Origin: Petaurus breviceps papuanus
Lineage: Eukaryota > Chordata > Mammalia > Diprotodontia > Petauridae
DNA: 64,000 nt
Assembly: GCA_028583685.1 (NCBI GenBank)
Contig: JAMXIF010000045.1
Span: 7,156,706-7,220,705 of the forward strand
Direction: 5' to 3'
The position numbers were made by a program, and so were the translations under genes. The notes beneath the pieces are model-generated. The model had not been told where the DNA came from, searched no databases, and saw only the letters and a list, made by a program, of their open reading frames with translations. Of the stretch, positions 11,416 to 21,300 are shown piece after piece. Position 1 is the stretch's first letter; each line of letters begins with the position of its first letter.

Positions 11416-11640
11416 TCTGTGGCCCTATTTGGGGTTTCCTTGGCAGAGCTACTGCTGACTTGTCATTTCCTTCTCCAGCTCATTTTACAGATGAAGAAAC
11501 TGAGTCAAACAGGGTAAATGACTCACCCAGGGTCACACAGCTACTGAACGTTTGGGGCTTCATTTGAACTCAGGAAGATGAGTCTTCTTGGCTCCAGGCC
11601 TGGCACTCTGTGCACTGTGGTGCCCCCTGGCTGCTACCCT
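11416..11640 (-). repeat. RTE-derived marsupial-type SINE, antisense
   Basis: Reads in the order expected for the reverse strand of this SINE: ttatgtctgtggccctattt, ggggtttccttggcag, catttccttctccagctcat, gaagaaactgagtcaaacag, gggtcacacagctac, then tccaggcctggcactctgtg and a gtggtgccccctgg end. Family name is from memory. Confidence 0.75.
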
Positions 11641-12184
11641 CAGTGCACACTGAGCATTTAAGAAGGGCTTCCACATGGCTTCCCTATGTACAGGTTGAGG
11701 ATGTCAGTGGTGACATCCTTGAGATGACAAGGGAAAGAAACCCTGGGTGACCTGTGTATGGGAAGACTAGAGCTGTGGATGTGGGGAGGCCTGTCTGGGC
11801 TGTACTCAGCATCCCTGAAGGGGGTTCCGTCCAGTGAGGAATGGCCCGAAAGAGGCCCACTAAGCCTTGGGGTGTCCTGTGTGCCTGGCTCTGGGCTGAG
11901 TGCACTGGGGGTGCAGAGGGAGGCTAGAAGGCTGAGGCAGGGAGGAGCTCACAGTGATCATTCCCCTTGGGGGACCCAAGAGGGCCTGCTCTGGACATCC
12001 TACCAGTTACTGACGGGTTAAGTTGTTGGGTTTTTTGAACAGAGACAGAGAGCACAGAATCATAGGTAGTAATTCATTGGCTTTGCCCTTGGGTGGCTTA
12101 TATTCCCATGATCTGTATCAGATCAAACACTCCACCTTCCACCCTAATGTATGTGACTGCGGCCTCCCCCACCACCATTTTCTT
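11641..12184. other. No gene or clear repeat recognised
   Basis: Mixed sequence with no supported feature. Confidence 0.4.
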
Positions 12185-12425
12185 CCATTTGAGTTGAGAT
12201 GCAGAATGTCAAACCTGAAGTCGGGAGACCCAGGTTCAAATCCTGGATGCTTAAAACTTCCTAGCTTCCAGGGCTATGGCCAAATCACCTCCTTTCCCTA
12301 AGCCTTCATTTTGAAATCTCTCATTGAGGTGGGTCCCATAAGATTATCCCCAGTTGACAGCTGGGGAAACCGAGGCCCAGAGAGAGGAAATGGTGGGCTC
12401 AGGGCTGCACACAGCTAATAAGGTC
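12185..12425. repeat. MIR/CORE-SINE sense copy followed by antisense MIR core
   Basis: The sense part at 12190-12320 has gtcgggagacccaggttc, aaatcctggatgct and gccaaatcacc; the antisense core at 12345-12420 has cccagttgacagctgggg, aaaccgaggcccagagag and gctgcacacagct. Confidence 0.65.
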
Positions 12426-12929
12426 CTGCCCTTCCAGGCACCTCTGTTGTCTCTGAAAACCTTAAAGGACTTCCTTCTTCCTGGGGCTGGCTTGGATGTT
12501 AGGGACTCTGCAAATGAAATTCCCTCCCGGAGCCCCAGCCAAGTCCCCCTGTTTCCCTTGGGGAGAGGAGCCTTCCTGGGGAATTGACCAGGTGGGTCTG
12601 CCCCTTCCCTGCTCTGCTCTCTAATACCCCCCTCGGGGTCCCGAGGCCTAACATGCCTGCACAAGCCCCTTGGGCAGAGGCCTGGGGACTGTCTGGGTCT
12701 CTTGTAGAGCTGGAGGAAGGGTCCTTGGAAATCCAAGGCCTCCAGCCTTCCGCCCTCCCTGCCCCATGAGCCCCCCACCTGCCTCTTACAAAGGGAGAGA
12801 ATCTGACTATTTTCATTTTAACGAGGGAGTGTTCATTGCTTTAAAAATCTTCAGAGGAGGAGGCATGTGCTTCTGGTCTAGGGAGTGCAGGGCCAGAAGG
12901 GAGCAGGGGCCAGCTGGTGGACCCCCTGG
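12426..12929. other. Non-repetitive flank of the CpG island; no gene seen
   Basis: Contains an AT-rich island at 12805-12860 (ttttcattttaacgaggg, gctttaaaaatcttc) that stands out from GC-rich flanks and lies ~800 bases before the promoter motifs. It could be regulatory; no further evidence. Confidence 0.35.
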
Positions 12930-13287
12930 TCTGCCGGCTCCTAATGGGGAGCTCGGCGAGGAACTGCCCCCGGGACACGGGGCGCTGCGGCCCGGGACAC
13001 GGGGCGCTGCCCGGGCAGGGTGCCCCGAGCCTGCTTTCAGCCCCCCAAGCTCGGGTAGCTTTATGCATCGGAGGCTGCCGCGTGCCGGGAAGAGCCCGTT
13101 CGGCCTCCTCGTCAGCACTCAGTCCCAGCCCCAGGGAAACTGAGGCCTGAGCGGCCCCGCAGCGGGAGGGGGCGCCGCTAGCTTGGGAGGAGGCCGCGGC
13201 CCAGACTGGCCCAGCACTGTGAAGGCTTCGCACCTTGGTCACAGCCAAGTCTATGGCCCGGAGCGGGGGCCTGGCCTGGGGAGGCTC

Positions 13288-13388
13288 CCCCCCCCCCCCC
13301 CCCCCCCCCCCGCCATCCCCCCACTATCCACACCCCCCCGGGGGGGGGGGCGGGGGGGGGGGGGGGGGCCCCCCCCCCCCCCCCCCCG
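13288..13388. repeat. C/G homopolymer block, possibly mis-assembled
   Basis: A run of about 30 C, a short unique spacer, then C7, a long G run broken by one C, and another long C run. C runs facing G runs form perfect self-complementary arms and potential G-quadruplexes on both strands. Further C runs occur at 13548-13580. Such sequence is rare in genomes and error-prone in all sequencing chemistries, so exact lengths should not be trusted. Confidence 0.85.
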
Positions 13389-13619
13389 CCTTGGTTCCCT
13401 CCCAGGTCTGCCCAGGTGCCCCCCAGGTGGCCTGGGGAGGGGGGCCTTCTCGCTGGTCCCGGCCCTCCCTGCTTCCCCCACTTCCCCTCCCCCTTCCTCT
13501 TATCTTCCCTCCCCCATCTCCCATCTCCCTCCTCCCCCTCCCATCTTCCCCCCCCCCCCCCCTTCCCCCCCCCCCCCCCCAGCCTCCCGCGCGCCCGCGC
13601 GCCGCTGCCCGGGCGGCCC

Positions 13620-13670
13620 CTGATTGGCCGGGCGGCATCACGTGACCCTGTGTTATTTCCTGTGTGTTTG
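13620..13670 (+). promoter_or_regulatory. Core promoter motif cluster: CCAAT box, E-box, ETS-like site
   Basis: An inverted CCAAT box (tgattggc, 13621-13628) is followed 10 bases later by the palindrome tcacgtga (13638-13645), a USF/MITF/TFEB-type E-box, then an ETS-like tttcctgtg near 13656. There is no TATA box, as usual for CpG-island promoters. The tight spacing and position just before the presumed exon support a real promoter. Factor identity is inference from motif knowledge. Confidence 0.6.
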
Positions 13671-13960
13671 GGAGAATGGAGAGAAGCAGCCCCGAGCGGA
13701 GCCGCGCCGGGGCCGAGGAGCGCGGCGGCCTCAGCCCCTGCCCCTGCGGCCGGGGGGCCCCGCGCTGAGCCCCCGCCGGGGAGGGGAGCCCGGCCCGAGC
13801 CCGGCAGCCTGCGAGCGAGGAGCGAGCCGCGAGCTGGCCCGTGAGGGAGCGAGTGAGTGAGAGGGAGAGAGAGGAGGGAGCGAGCGCCCGCCGGGGGAGG
13901 GGGCCGGGGCCGGCCGGGGGGAGGGGAGGGGCGCGGCTTCAAGCGCGAGCGCGCGCACAG
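13671..13960 (+). other. TCF20: Candidate noncoding first exon of TCF20
   Basis: A GC-rich block directly downstream of the promoter motifs ends in cgcacag at 13960, followed by gtaacc, a usable splice donor. It has no reading frame that connects to the TCF20 ATG. The start point is approximate. No transcript evidence is available from sequence alone, and the real exon could use a different donor or lie partly in the gap. Confidence 0.45.
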
Positions 13961-14039
13961 GTAACCGCGGCCCCGCCCCGGCCCGCCCGCCGCGCCCGGA
14001 TGGGACCCGCGGGGGCCCCGAACCATGTGCACCGGGCCC

Positions 14040-14439
14040 NNNNNNNNNNNNNNNNNNNNNNNNNNNNNNNNNNNNNNNNNNNNNNNNNNNNNNNNNNNNN
14101 NNNNNNNNNNNNNNNNNNNNNNNNNNNNNNNNNNNNNNNNNNNNNNNNNNNNNNNNNNNNNNNNNNNNNNNNNNNNNNNNNNNNNNNNNNNNNNNNNNNN
14201 NNNNNNNNNNNNNNNNNNNNNNNNNNNNNNNNNNNNNNNNNNNNNNNNNNNNNNNNNNNNNNNNNNNNNNNNNNNNNNNNNNNNNNNNNNNNNNNNNNNN
14301 NNNNNNNNNNNNNNNNNNNNNNNNNNNNNNNNNNNNNNNNNNNNNNNNNNNNNNNNNNNNNNNNNNNNNNNNNNNNNNNNNNNNNNNNNNNNNNNNNNNN
14401 NNNNNNNNNNNNNNNNNNNNNNNNNNNNNNNNNNNNNNN
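14040..14439. other. Assembly gap (400 N)
   Basis: Exactly 400 undetermined bases. The round number suggests either a placeholder or an estimated size. It falls within or at the edge of the CpG island, so promoter or exon sequence may be missing. Open frames reported across it are meaningless. Confidence 0.99.
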
Positions 14440-16640
14440 TGTGGGACTTGGAGGAGGGTGGTGCTAGGCCCGCTGCAGAGCTGGGAAGACACTGCCCCTG
14501 CCCCCAGGGAGCTTACAGTCTGAGGAGGAGCCAAGCCAAGCAAGCCATGAAGTGGCTCTTGTGCCCAGTCCCCTCCCGCTGCAGCTGCCCTAGGTCAGCC
14601 CCTAGTTCTGTCTCTGAGGCTTGGACTATCGGCACAGTCCTCTCAGTGCCGTTCTTTCCTCTGGCCTCTTTAGTCCAGCGGATCCCAAAGCACAGATCTG
14701 GCCATGCCTCCTTGAGAAGCTCCAGCTTGCATGTAGAATAAAATGCGGACTCTCTCCTCTGTTTACCTGGGGCTGGATTGTGGGGGGCTTTAGATGTCAA
14801 TCCTCCCAGGCTGATGACTCGTTCCTCAGTCCCATGGCCTACCCCTCCGCCAGCATGCTGCAGCGTGCTCCCTCTGCTACCATTTGGTACACATGACCCC
14901 CTCCAGGGCCTTGGGAGCCTTCAGGAGACCTTACTGACTCCTCACCCCCCACCCCCACCCATCACTTTGTTTCTCTCCTTCCAAGAGGCTTTGGTTCCTT
15001 TTTCTTGGGTTTGTGACCTAGAACAGAGCCTGGTACACATCAGGCCTTTAATGAAGGCTCGTTGTGTTGGTCAGTTAGATTGAAGGATAATTATCTACTG
15101 TAGCACCTGCTTCTCGAACTTGCACTTGGCCAGTCTTGGCAGTTGGGTCGCTCCTCTGGACACTTGGCCAAGAGCAGAGGCTCTCCTTGGAGGAGCTGTT
15201 GGCCTCGTCTCTGATTCTCCCTTGCAGTCGCCTTCCCTGGCTCTGCACCTGAATTAGGAAGTGGTGTCCGTGGTGGTGGTTCTGGGCTATTTCTGGTTGT
15301 TTAAGCCGCCTGTGCTTGGCTGTATCGGCAGTCCTGGAGAGATATTTACAATTGGGCCAACACTTTTATGGCTGGGTGTGAAAGATTGCAGAGTTTCCAG
15401 AAACCGTGTGTGTTTTTAAAACTCTGCTAAGGTAATTCGTTTGAGTTCAATTTGTATCCATGGGAAGGGTGCCAGATTGATGGGGGCAGAGAGTGCCTTT
15501 GTCCCCCAGCTCTGTTACTGTCATTTGGGGGCGAGTCACTTAACCTTCCGTTCCCTCCTCTCTACAGTGAGGGCTTGGGCTGGGCGATCCCTGGAGTCCC
15601 TTCCAACCGTTTGGAGGTTGGACAGTTTCCTTTTCTTTCAGAATAGCTGCTGCCCTAGAAGCCAAGAAATCTCCAGTGAGACAATTCCTTCCTCGGTCCC
15701 TTTCTTCTGACCTGAAGGCCTCTGGGAGTAGGGGTACTTTATCTGGAGCCTGGCTCATCTTTGGTGACCCAGTTAAGGCTGCTACCAGCTTTGGGTTAGG
15801 GATCCCACATCCACCTGCCAGACAGAGTGGCTTTTCTTACAAGTGATAGGTTGTTTTTTTTGTTTTTTTTTTTTTAGTTCTCTTAAGTGCTTTGGACACT
15901 TCTTATGGATTAAAGTTTCGCATCTTAAATTTGTAGGGAAATGTTCATCTTGTGAATTTATTGAATGGGGAGATTTGAAAATGAAGTGTGGCCATCGGAA
16001 AGCGGGGCCCACTGTCGGGGGTCAGTCTGATCCTGCTGGTATGTGATGGGCTCCATGCAGGCAGGTGACCCCCTTTGACTGATGCAGGCTCTTGATAAAG
16101 CATTGTTAACTTTTACTTTCTAATTAGAGCTTGGTTTTAAATAACTATAACATCCAATTTGAATAATTTTTTCTAATTTTCATAGTCCTTTGTCTGCTCT
16201 TCAGAGGAGGAATGCACTGCTGCCTTCAGGATGCCTCAGGGGGTGGGGGAAAGGGCCGTGTACTTTTAGGAGCCCTACAAACCAGACTCCAGAGGAATTT
16301 GGGTTCGACTCAGCTCTGCCACTGAGTTAGCCCAGGGCATGTTGCTTAGGCAGGAATTGGACCAGGTCAGACATTCTTAACCTGGGTCCTGAATAGATTT
16401 GAGAGGTCATGTCTGTGAACTTGGATGGGGTGGGGGAGTACATTTTTATTATAAGTGTGACTGGTTTCTCTTTGTAATTCCTTTGGACTTTTCCCTGGCT
16501 TTGCCAGACCAACTGCCCCAAGGAAACGAGGTTACAAACAAGGCTCAGAATCCCAGGACTGGGTGGTCTTGCCCGTCTTCTTCCTACCCCAAGTTCTCTT
16601 CGATGTCCTTTCAAGATCCTTGATAGCTGTGACTGCTTTC
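14440..16640. other. Start of intron 1: L2-like pieces and unique sequence
   Basis: L2-like antisense wording occurs at 14700-14760 (aataaaatgcggactc, ggggctggattgtgg) and 15010-15085 (agagcctggtacacatcag). A T-rich run sits at 15849-15876. The AT-rich stretch 15330-15470 and the area 16110-16190 look unique. No exon was recognised. Confidence 0.4.
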
Positions 16641-16649
16641 AATTGATTC

Positions 16650-16707
16650 AGTTAAACTCTGAGTTGGAAGGAAGCTCAGGGCTGATCTTGCACAAACTCT
16701 GGCTCAC

Positions 16708-16748
<41 letters not shown>

Positions 16749-16800
16749 GTGACTTGTCCAAGGTCAAGTACATTTGCTGCATTGCCCAGCCCCCAAAGCA
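16650..16800 (-). repeat. MIR fragment with internal (AC)n microsatellite
   Basis: The pure (ac) run at about 16712-16746 replaces the middle of an antisense MIR: upstream is aaggaagctcagggctgatc, downstream is ctgtgacttgtccaaggtc. Confidence 0.7.
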
Positions 16801-17189
16801 AAGGCTTAGGCCAGGGCTGGCCCATACACTGTGTTGGAGGGACCCGAGCTGGCAGTTCCATTAGCATTCCTGGATCTTAACCTCTCTGATACCCTTTTCT
16901 TTTTTCAAACACAACTCTGTGGTTCTATCTTAAACTGATAGAAAATTTCTTGTTCTTACCTTGACCCAAAGGGTTAACAGTCCCTCTCATTTCACTGGTT
17001 TTATTCTCTTTGTTGGGCTGATGTTACCCAAGGGGGATAACCATCCATTCTGTGGATGCTTAAAAAGGCATGCTTCTGGACATTCTTGGCTGTGTACATA
17101 GAGCCCTGTGTTGGCTTCAGGGAAGAGATGAGGAGATCAGGACCCAGGGCAAGTCCTCACTAGACCCACAGGACACACCTCCGGAGAGG
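16801..17189. other. No clear feature
   Basis: Mixed intronic sequence with no supported gene or repeat. Confidence 0.4.
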
Positions 17190-17310
17190 TGAGGATATTA
17201 TCCTCATTTCACAGATGAAGAAGCCTAAGCAGGCACAGAGGGTGACTCGCCATGTCCAAGCCCAGACTTGAACTCTGGTTCTATCCACGCTGCCACCTGG
17301 CAGCCTCGAA
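17190..17310 (-). repeat. MIR, antisense
   Basis: tcctcatttcacagatgaag, aagcctaagcaggcac, cccagacttgaactctggtt and a ccacgctgccacctgg end. Confidence 0.8.
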
Positions 17311-17599
17311 AAGAGCCCTGGCTTTGAGTTTCTGATTCTTCTGCTTTTTACTTCCGTGCAGCTTTGGGAAAGACACCTCTCCTGATCCCGTTCTCCTCAT
17401 GTGTGGAGAGAGGAGCCTGCTTCTCTAGATCTCAGCCAGCATGTCTTCAGTATGGCCTGAGAGGGGCCAGCTTGTCCCAGATGTCTGGACTGGCCGAACC
17501 CTAGGCTTCTGTACCTCTAAGCACCTGAGTCACTAGTGAACTGCATGCTTTGTGTGTGCTTGGTGTTTCTGGGAACAGGGCATTAGTAGATCTCATTTT

Positions 17600-17900
17600 C
17601 CTCTTCTCCCAAAATGTTGTGCTGGTTTTTTTAAACATTTGGAAAAAGAATATATTCAAGTTGTACATTTAAAATGGGAGCTGTAGAAGAGAAGGTTCTC
17701 ATGGCAACGTTTGACTTGCCCATTTTGCCCATAGAGTAGGTAGTATTTTTGATTACGAGTGAGGCTGTTTAAAGCCCTTCAGGATATACAGTATGTGCAG
17801 TGTGGGCGAGAGAAAGTTCTCATAGCAACGCTCACTTTCTAGAGTTCCTAAATTTAAAAATTAAAATTAGCTTTAAGCACCAAAACAAAGGAATGATTTG
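17600..17900. promoter_or_regulatory. Intronic element with two RFX X-box-like sites
   Basis: gttctcatggcaacg at 17695-17709 and gttctcatagcaacg at 17816-17830 differ at one position and lie 121 bases apart in the same orientation. They resemble the RFX X-box (GTNRCC-ATRGCAAC type), with an imperfect left half. The surrounding AT-rich sequence shows no repeat signature. Regulatory function is inference. Confidence 0.35.
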
Positions 17901-18391
17901 AATCATTTGATTGAATTGGTAGCATTTTTGCTGTACCCTTTATGGAAGAAACCTCATTCTTGCAAGGACTGAGTAGGGTACTGAACTGAGTACCTTCTGG
18001 AGTTAGACTTTGTGTTTGCTTTAGAGATCATCCCAGTAGGTTTGCCTCAAGGCAGACTGTGACATGTGACACGTGACACGGTGGTGGTCCATGTGGCTTC
18101 CAGTGGTCTTCATCTTTGGAGATGGTTGAGAGAAAATGTCTTTATTTCCAAGAGACAACTGCCCTTGGAGTTGGCTAGGTTGAGTTCCAGACCTGACCAG
18201 GCACAGTTAACTGTAGTGTTCTGAGCAGATAAATTACCTCCAGGAGGCTCAGGGAACTCACAGCTCCTTCCTGGAGCGGGGAAGATGGCAGAAACACTTC
18301 CCACCTCTAAGGCTTCCATCCCCATCACACCTTACCTTGTTTGATCTTAATGAGATAACTCTCCTAACCTGGCCTCTGGAGAGCAGCTACT

Positions 18392-18415
18392 ATTTTTGTT
18401 TGTTTGTTTGTTTAT
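18392..18415 (+). repeat. (TTTG)n short tandem repeat
   Basis: About five tttg units preceding a T/A-rich stretch. Confidence 0.85.
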
Positions 18416-18705
18416 TTTTAATCTTCCTTTTTCACTAGGTGGAAGAGCATGCCTTGCCCATGGTAGGAACTAATAAGTGTTTGTTTGGATTGCTTCCTTT
18501 TTTCCCTCAAATTTCTTTTGGCTTTTTCCATTAAAAACATTTTTTTTTAAGTGTTACACTGTTCTAAATTCTACCTTTTGTTCTTATATTACATTAATTT
18601 CCAGATAGAGCCCTCCTCCTTTTTCTCCTCCTTTTTGAATAGGGGCTTATAACAGGCTATAAAAACGTGGAAGAGGATGGGGAGCAGCCCAGTCCATCGC
18701 TTGTG

Positions 18706-18815
18706 CCCAGTGGTGCTGGCATCTCCCTCACCTGTGCCCAGTGGTGCTGGCATCTCCCTCACCTGTGCTCAGTGGTGCTGGCATCCCCCTCACTTGTGCC
18801 CTGTGACGCTGAGCA
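18706..18815 (+). repeat. 31-bp tandem minisatellite, ~3.5 copies
   Basis: Units at 18706-18736, 18737-18767 and 18768-18798 begin (c)(c/t)cagtggtgctggcatc. The first two are identical; the third differs at three positions, and a decayed part-copy follows. Confidence 0.9.
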
Positions 18816-18974
18816 GGAAAGGGCTTAAGGGAGGGGTGTTCTCACCTCTTTCCCAGGGCCAAGCTTTTTCCCCTCTGTAGGATTCAAGTCATGATGGGTA
18901 GTGTCTTCCTGGTTCTGCTGCCTTTGCTTGCCATCGTTTTATGTAAACCTTCCATTGTTTTTCTAGCATAGGGG

Positions 18975-19125
18975 ATCATGGAATCCTAATTTTGGAAATG
19001 GAGGGAACCTCTGAGGGGTCTAGTTCAAGACCCCTCATTCTGTGGATGGGGCCATGCAAGGCCAAGTTGGTGGAAGGGCTAGGAGGTGAACCCAAGATCC
19101 CTGACCCTGAATCCTACACTGGCTT
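18975..19125 (-). repeat. MIR-like, antisense
   Basis: catggaatcctaattttgg, aacctctgaggggtctagtt, cattctgtggatggggcc, ggaggtgaacccaagatcc. Confidence 0.55.
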
Positions 19126-19134
19126 TTTAAAAGT

Positions 19135-20335
19135 TTTTTTCAACTAACAAGCATTTTTCTGTCCTCCATTGGGGGGGGGGGGAGACAAGAAAACCTTTGT
19201 AGCAGATCTGTGTGTTCAAGCAAAACCGGTGCCCACATGAGCCATGTCTTCTCATGCATCTTGAATCCATCAGCTGTCTCTCAGGACTCCTCTGGGAATG
19301 TGGTGGGTCATGGCATTATCCAAGTTCTTGAGTCTTTCACAGTTGTTTGTCTTTACAAGGTACTGGCAATGTAGAAATTGTTGGACTGGTTCTGCTCACT
19401 TCCCCTCTGCATCAGTTCATGCAAACCTTCCGGGTTTCTCAGAAATCCTCCTTTTCATAAATTCTGGGGCCACAGTTGTATTCCATTATGTTCATATGCC
19501 ATAATTTGTTCAACTTTTCCTTATTTGATGGTCATCGCATCTATTTCCTATTCTTTGCCACTACAAAAAAAGCTGATTTAACTCTCTCTACATATGGATC
19601 CCCTTTCCATCTTGTTTTGATCATCTCTTTGGGGTATGGACCTAATAGTGTTATCATTGGGTCAAAGCGGTGCACAGTTTGGATTCCACACTGGCTGAAT
19701 CAATTCACAGCTTCATTGATAGTGTTTTAATGTGCCAACATTTGTCCTTTTCCTTCTGCCTATCCATCCATTCATCTTTGCCAGTTAGGGAGTGGGATAG
19801 AACCTCAGGTTTCTTTAATTTGTGTTTCTGTTGATAACTGTGGATAATTTGGATTTCTTCCTTTGAAAACCACCTGTTCTTATCCTTGGACCGTTTAGTA
19901 ATTGCAGAATGGCTCTTGTACACTTAAATTAATTTCTTTTAGATCTTGGAAAATGAAACTTTTATTAAAGAAACTTTGTGCTGAGATTTTTTTCCTCATT
20001 TTATTTCTTTGCCAATTTTAGCTGCATTGTTTGTGTAAATATTTATTCATTTTATGTAATTGAAATTATCCATTTTATTTTCTAATCCTCTCTAACCCTT
20101 GTTTGGCTATGGACTCTGACCTACCCAAAGATACAAAAGGAAATTTTTTCCCCTGTTCCTCTCATTTGTTTGATGCGACCTTCTGTAATTAAGGTATGTG
20201 TCCATTTGGAACATAGTTTGGTATGGGATGTGAGGTATTAGTCTAAACCGAATTTCTCTCAGACTGCTTTTGGTTTTTCCAGTAGTTGAGACCCCTGCAG
20301 CTGGGATCTTTGGGTTTATTGAAAACCTACCCCCA
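19135..20335 (-). mobile_element. L1 LINE fragment, antisense (3' UTR and 3' part of ORF2)
   Basis: Read on the minus strand this follows the 3' half of L1 ORF2 into the 3' UTR. On the + strand the landmarks are gttcaagcaaaaccgg, tcatgcatcttgaatccatc, ttgtttgtctttacaa, ggttctgctcacttcccctc, tgcatcagttcatgcaaacc, gttgtattccattatgttca, ttctttgccactacaaaaaa, catctctttggggtatgg, and farther on gctgggatctttgggttta. It is 5'-truncated and decayed. A G run at 19171-19182 lies within the 3' part. The 3' UTR type is that of marsupial L1 as I remember it. Confidence 0.8.
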
Positions 20336-20394
20336 CCCCAACCTCACCCCTGAGTTGGCAGAACTATAGTTGGCAGTTTCACAACTTTGGCATC

Positions 20395-20660
20395 CAGTGA
20401 AAGAAGTACTTTTCAGGATATTGTATTTTTCGGTAACATTTCCTTCTATTCAGCAACCATTGTTTGTTTTTAACCGTTCCTCAGAGTGGATCTCCCACAT
20501 TTCCATTTCTTTGCTACCATAGAAAGTGCTGCTGTGACCATTTGGATGTATGTGGACCATTCTCTCTTGGATCTCCTGGGGTTATATACCCACTGGAGGG
20601 ATCTCCAAGTCAAAGGGCATGAAGTTTTTAGTAGTAAAACACTTCCAAAATGCCTCTGGA
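20395..20660 (-). mobile_element. Second L1 fragment, antisense
   Basis: Repeats the same ORF2 3'-end landmarks as the preceding copy: ccgttcctcagagtggatc, catttctttgctaccatag, aaagtgctgctgtgacc, ggatctcctggggttatat. Because it duplicates sequence already present at 19,490-19,660, it is a separate insertion. Confidence 0.65.
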
Positions 20661-21235
20661 GTGGAGGGACCAGTCCGTCATTTCCCAGGGCTGTCCTTCC
20701 ATCCCACTTCCCCATTGGTTGGGAGCTCCTGGAGGCCACCTGGCTTTCTTATTGTATCCCTGCATTTAGCACAGTGCTTAATAAACGCTAGCTGACTGAA
20801 ACGGTTGTGTTCATTCCCGCTCTCTTTTGGATATAGAACCCTTAGAGATATTTGATGCAAAGCTGTTTTTCTCCCATCAAGTTTCCCGTATCCTGCATAC
20901 TTATATTGCTTTTGTTTATGCAAGAACCTTTCAATTTCATGAATTGAAATAATGTATTTTATCTTTTGTGATCTGTGTCCCTTGTGTGCTTAGGATTTAT
21001 CCCCCTCGCCATAGGTAAGAAAGATGCCTAATCTGATCCTCTTACGATTTTCTTTATGATTTGACCTTGACTTGAATTCTTTGAGATTGACGAGGTACAT
21101 AATTTGCTTAATTCCGCTGAAAACATTCCTGTGCTGTTTGGCAGAGTGATGTGCACACATCCTGTCATCTAGATGGGTGGGTAATGCCGACAGGCCCACA
21201 CCACACCAGTGACTCATGCTTAGGAGCCAGCAGAT
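20661..21235 (-). mobile_element. L2-like tail and further antisense L1-like segment
   Basis: 20720-20800 carries an L2 3'-end phrase (ttagcacagtgcttaataaa). 20815-21135 resumes L1-like antisense AT-rich sequence (tttgatgcaaagctgttttt, ttgtttatgcaagaaccttt, ttgaccttgacttgaattc). Boundaries are approximate. Confidence 0.45.
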
Positions 21236-21239
21236 TGTG

Positions 21240-21300
21240 CAGGTGTGAGGATTCTCATTTTACAGATGAAGAAACTGAGGCTGGGATGGGGGGCGGGGCA
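21240..21300 (-). repeat. MIR core, antisense
   Basis: attctcattttacagatgaa followed by gaaactgaggctggg. Confidence 0.7.

Larger units (their letters stand above)
12930..14039 (+). promoter_or_regulatory. TCF20: CpG island at presumed TCF20 promoter
   Basis: A dense CpG stretch, unlike the CpG-poor repeats that flank it, runs from about 12930 into the assembly gap at 14040. It contains repeated gggacacggggcgctgc units near 12972-13014, long C/G homopolymers at 13.3 and 13.55 kb, and a clean GC-rich block at 13590-14039. No other gene start is nearby, and the orientation fits TCF20, whose first coding exon lies 42 kb downstream on the same strand. The island may extend through the gap, so its true 3' edge is unknown. 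Confidence 0.75.

Noticed and set aside
1-13000. A neighbouring protein gene upstream of TCF20
   Set aside because: No conserved exon was recognised; in placentals the region upstream of TCF20 is a long gene-poor interval before NFAM1, as I remember it.
13178-14032. 284-codon Gly/Pro/Arg frame on the minus strand and partners on the plus strand
   Set aside because: GC-rich promoter island with C/G homopolymers; frames exist in several phases and none has conserved content.
13731-14741. Open frames spanning the N run
   Set aside because: They depend on 400 undetermined bases being stop-free.
18706-18815. CRISPR-like array
   Set aside because: Adjacent head-to-tail units without spacers, in a mammalian intron; it is a minisatellite.
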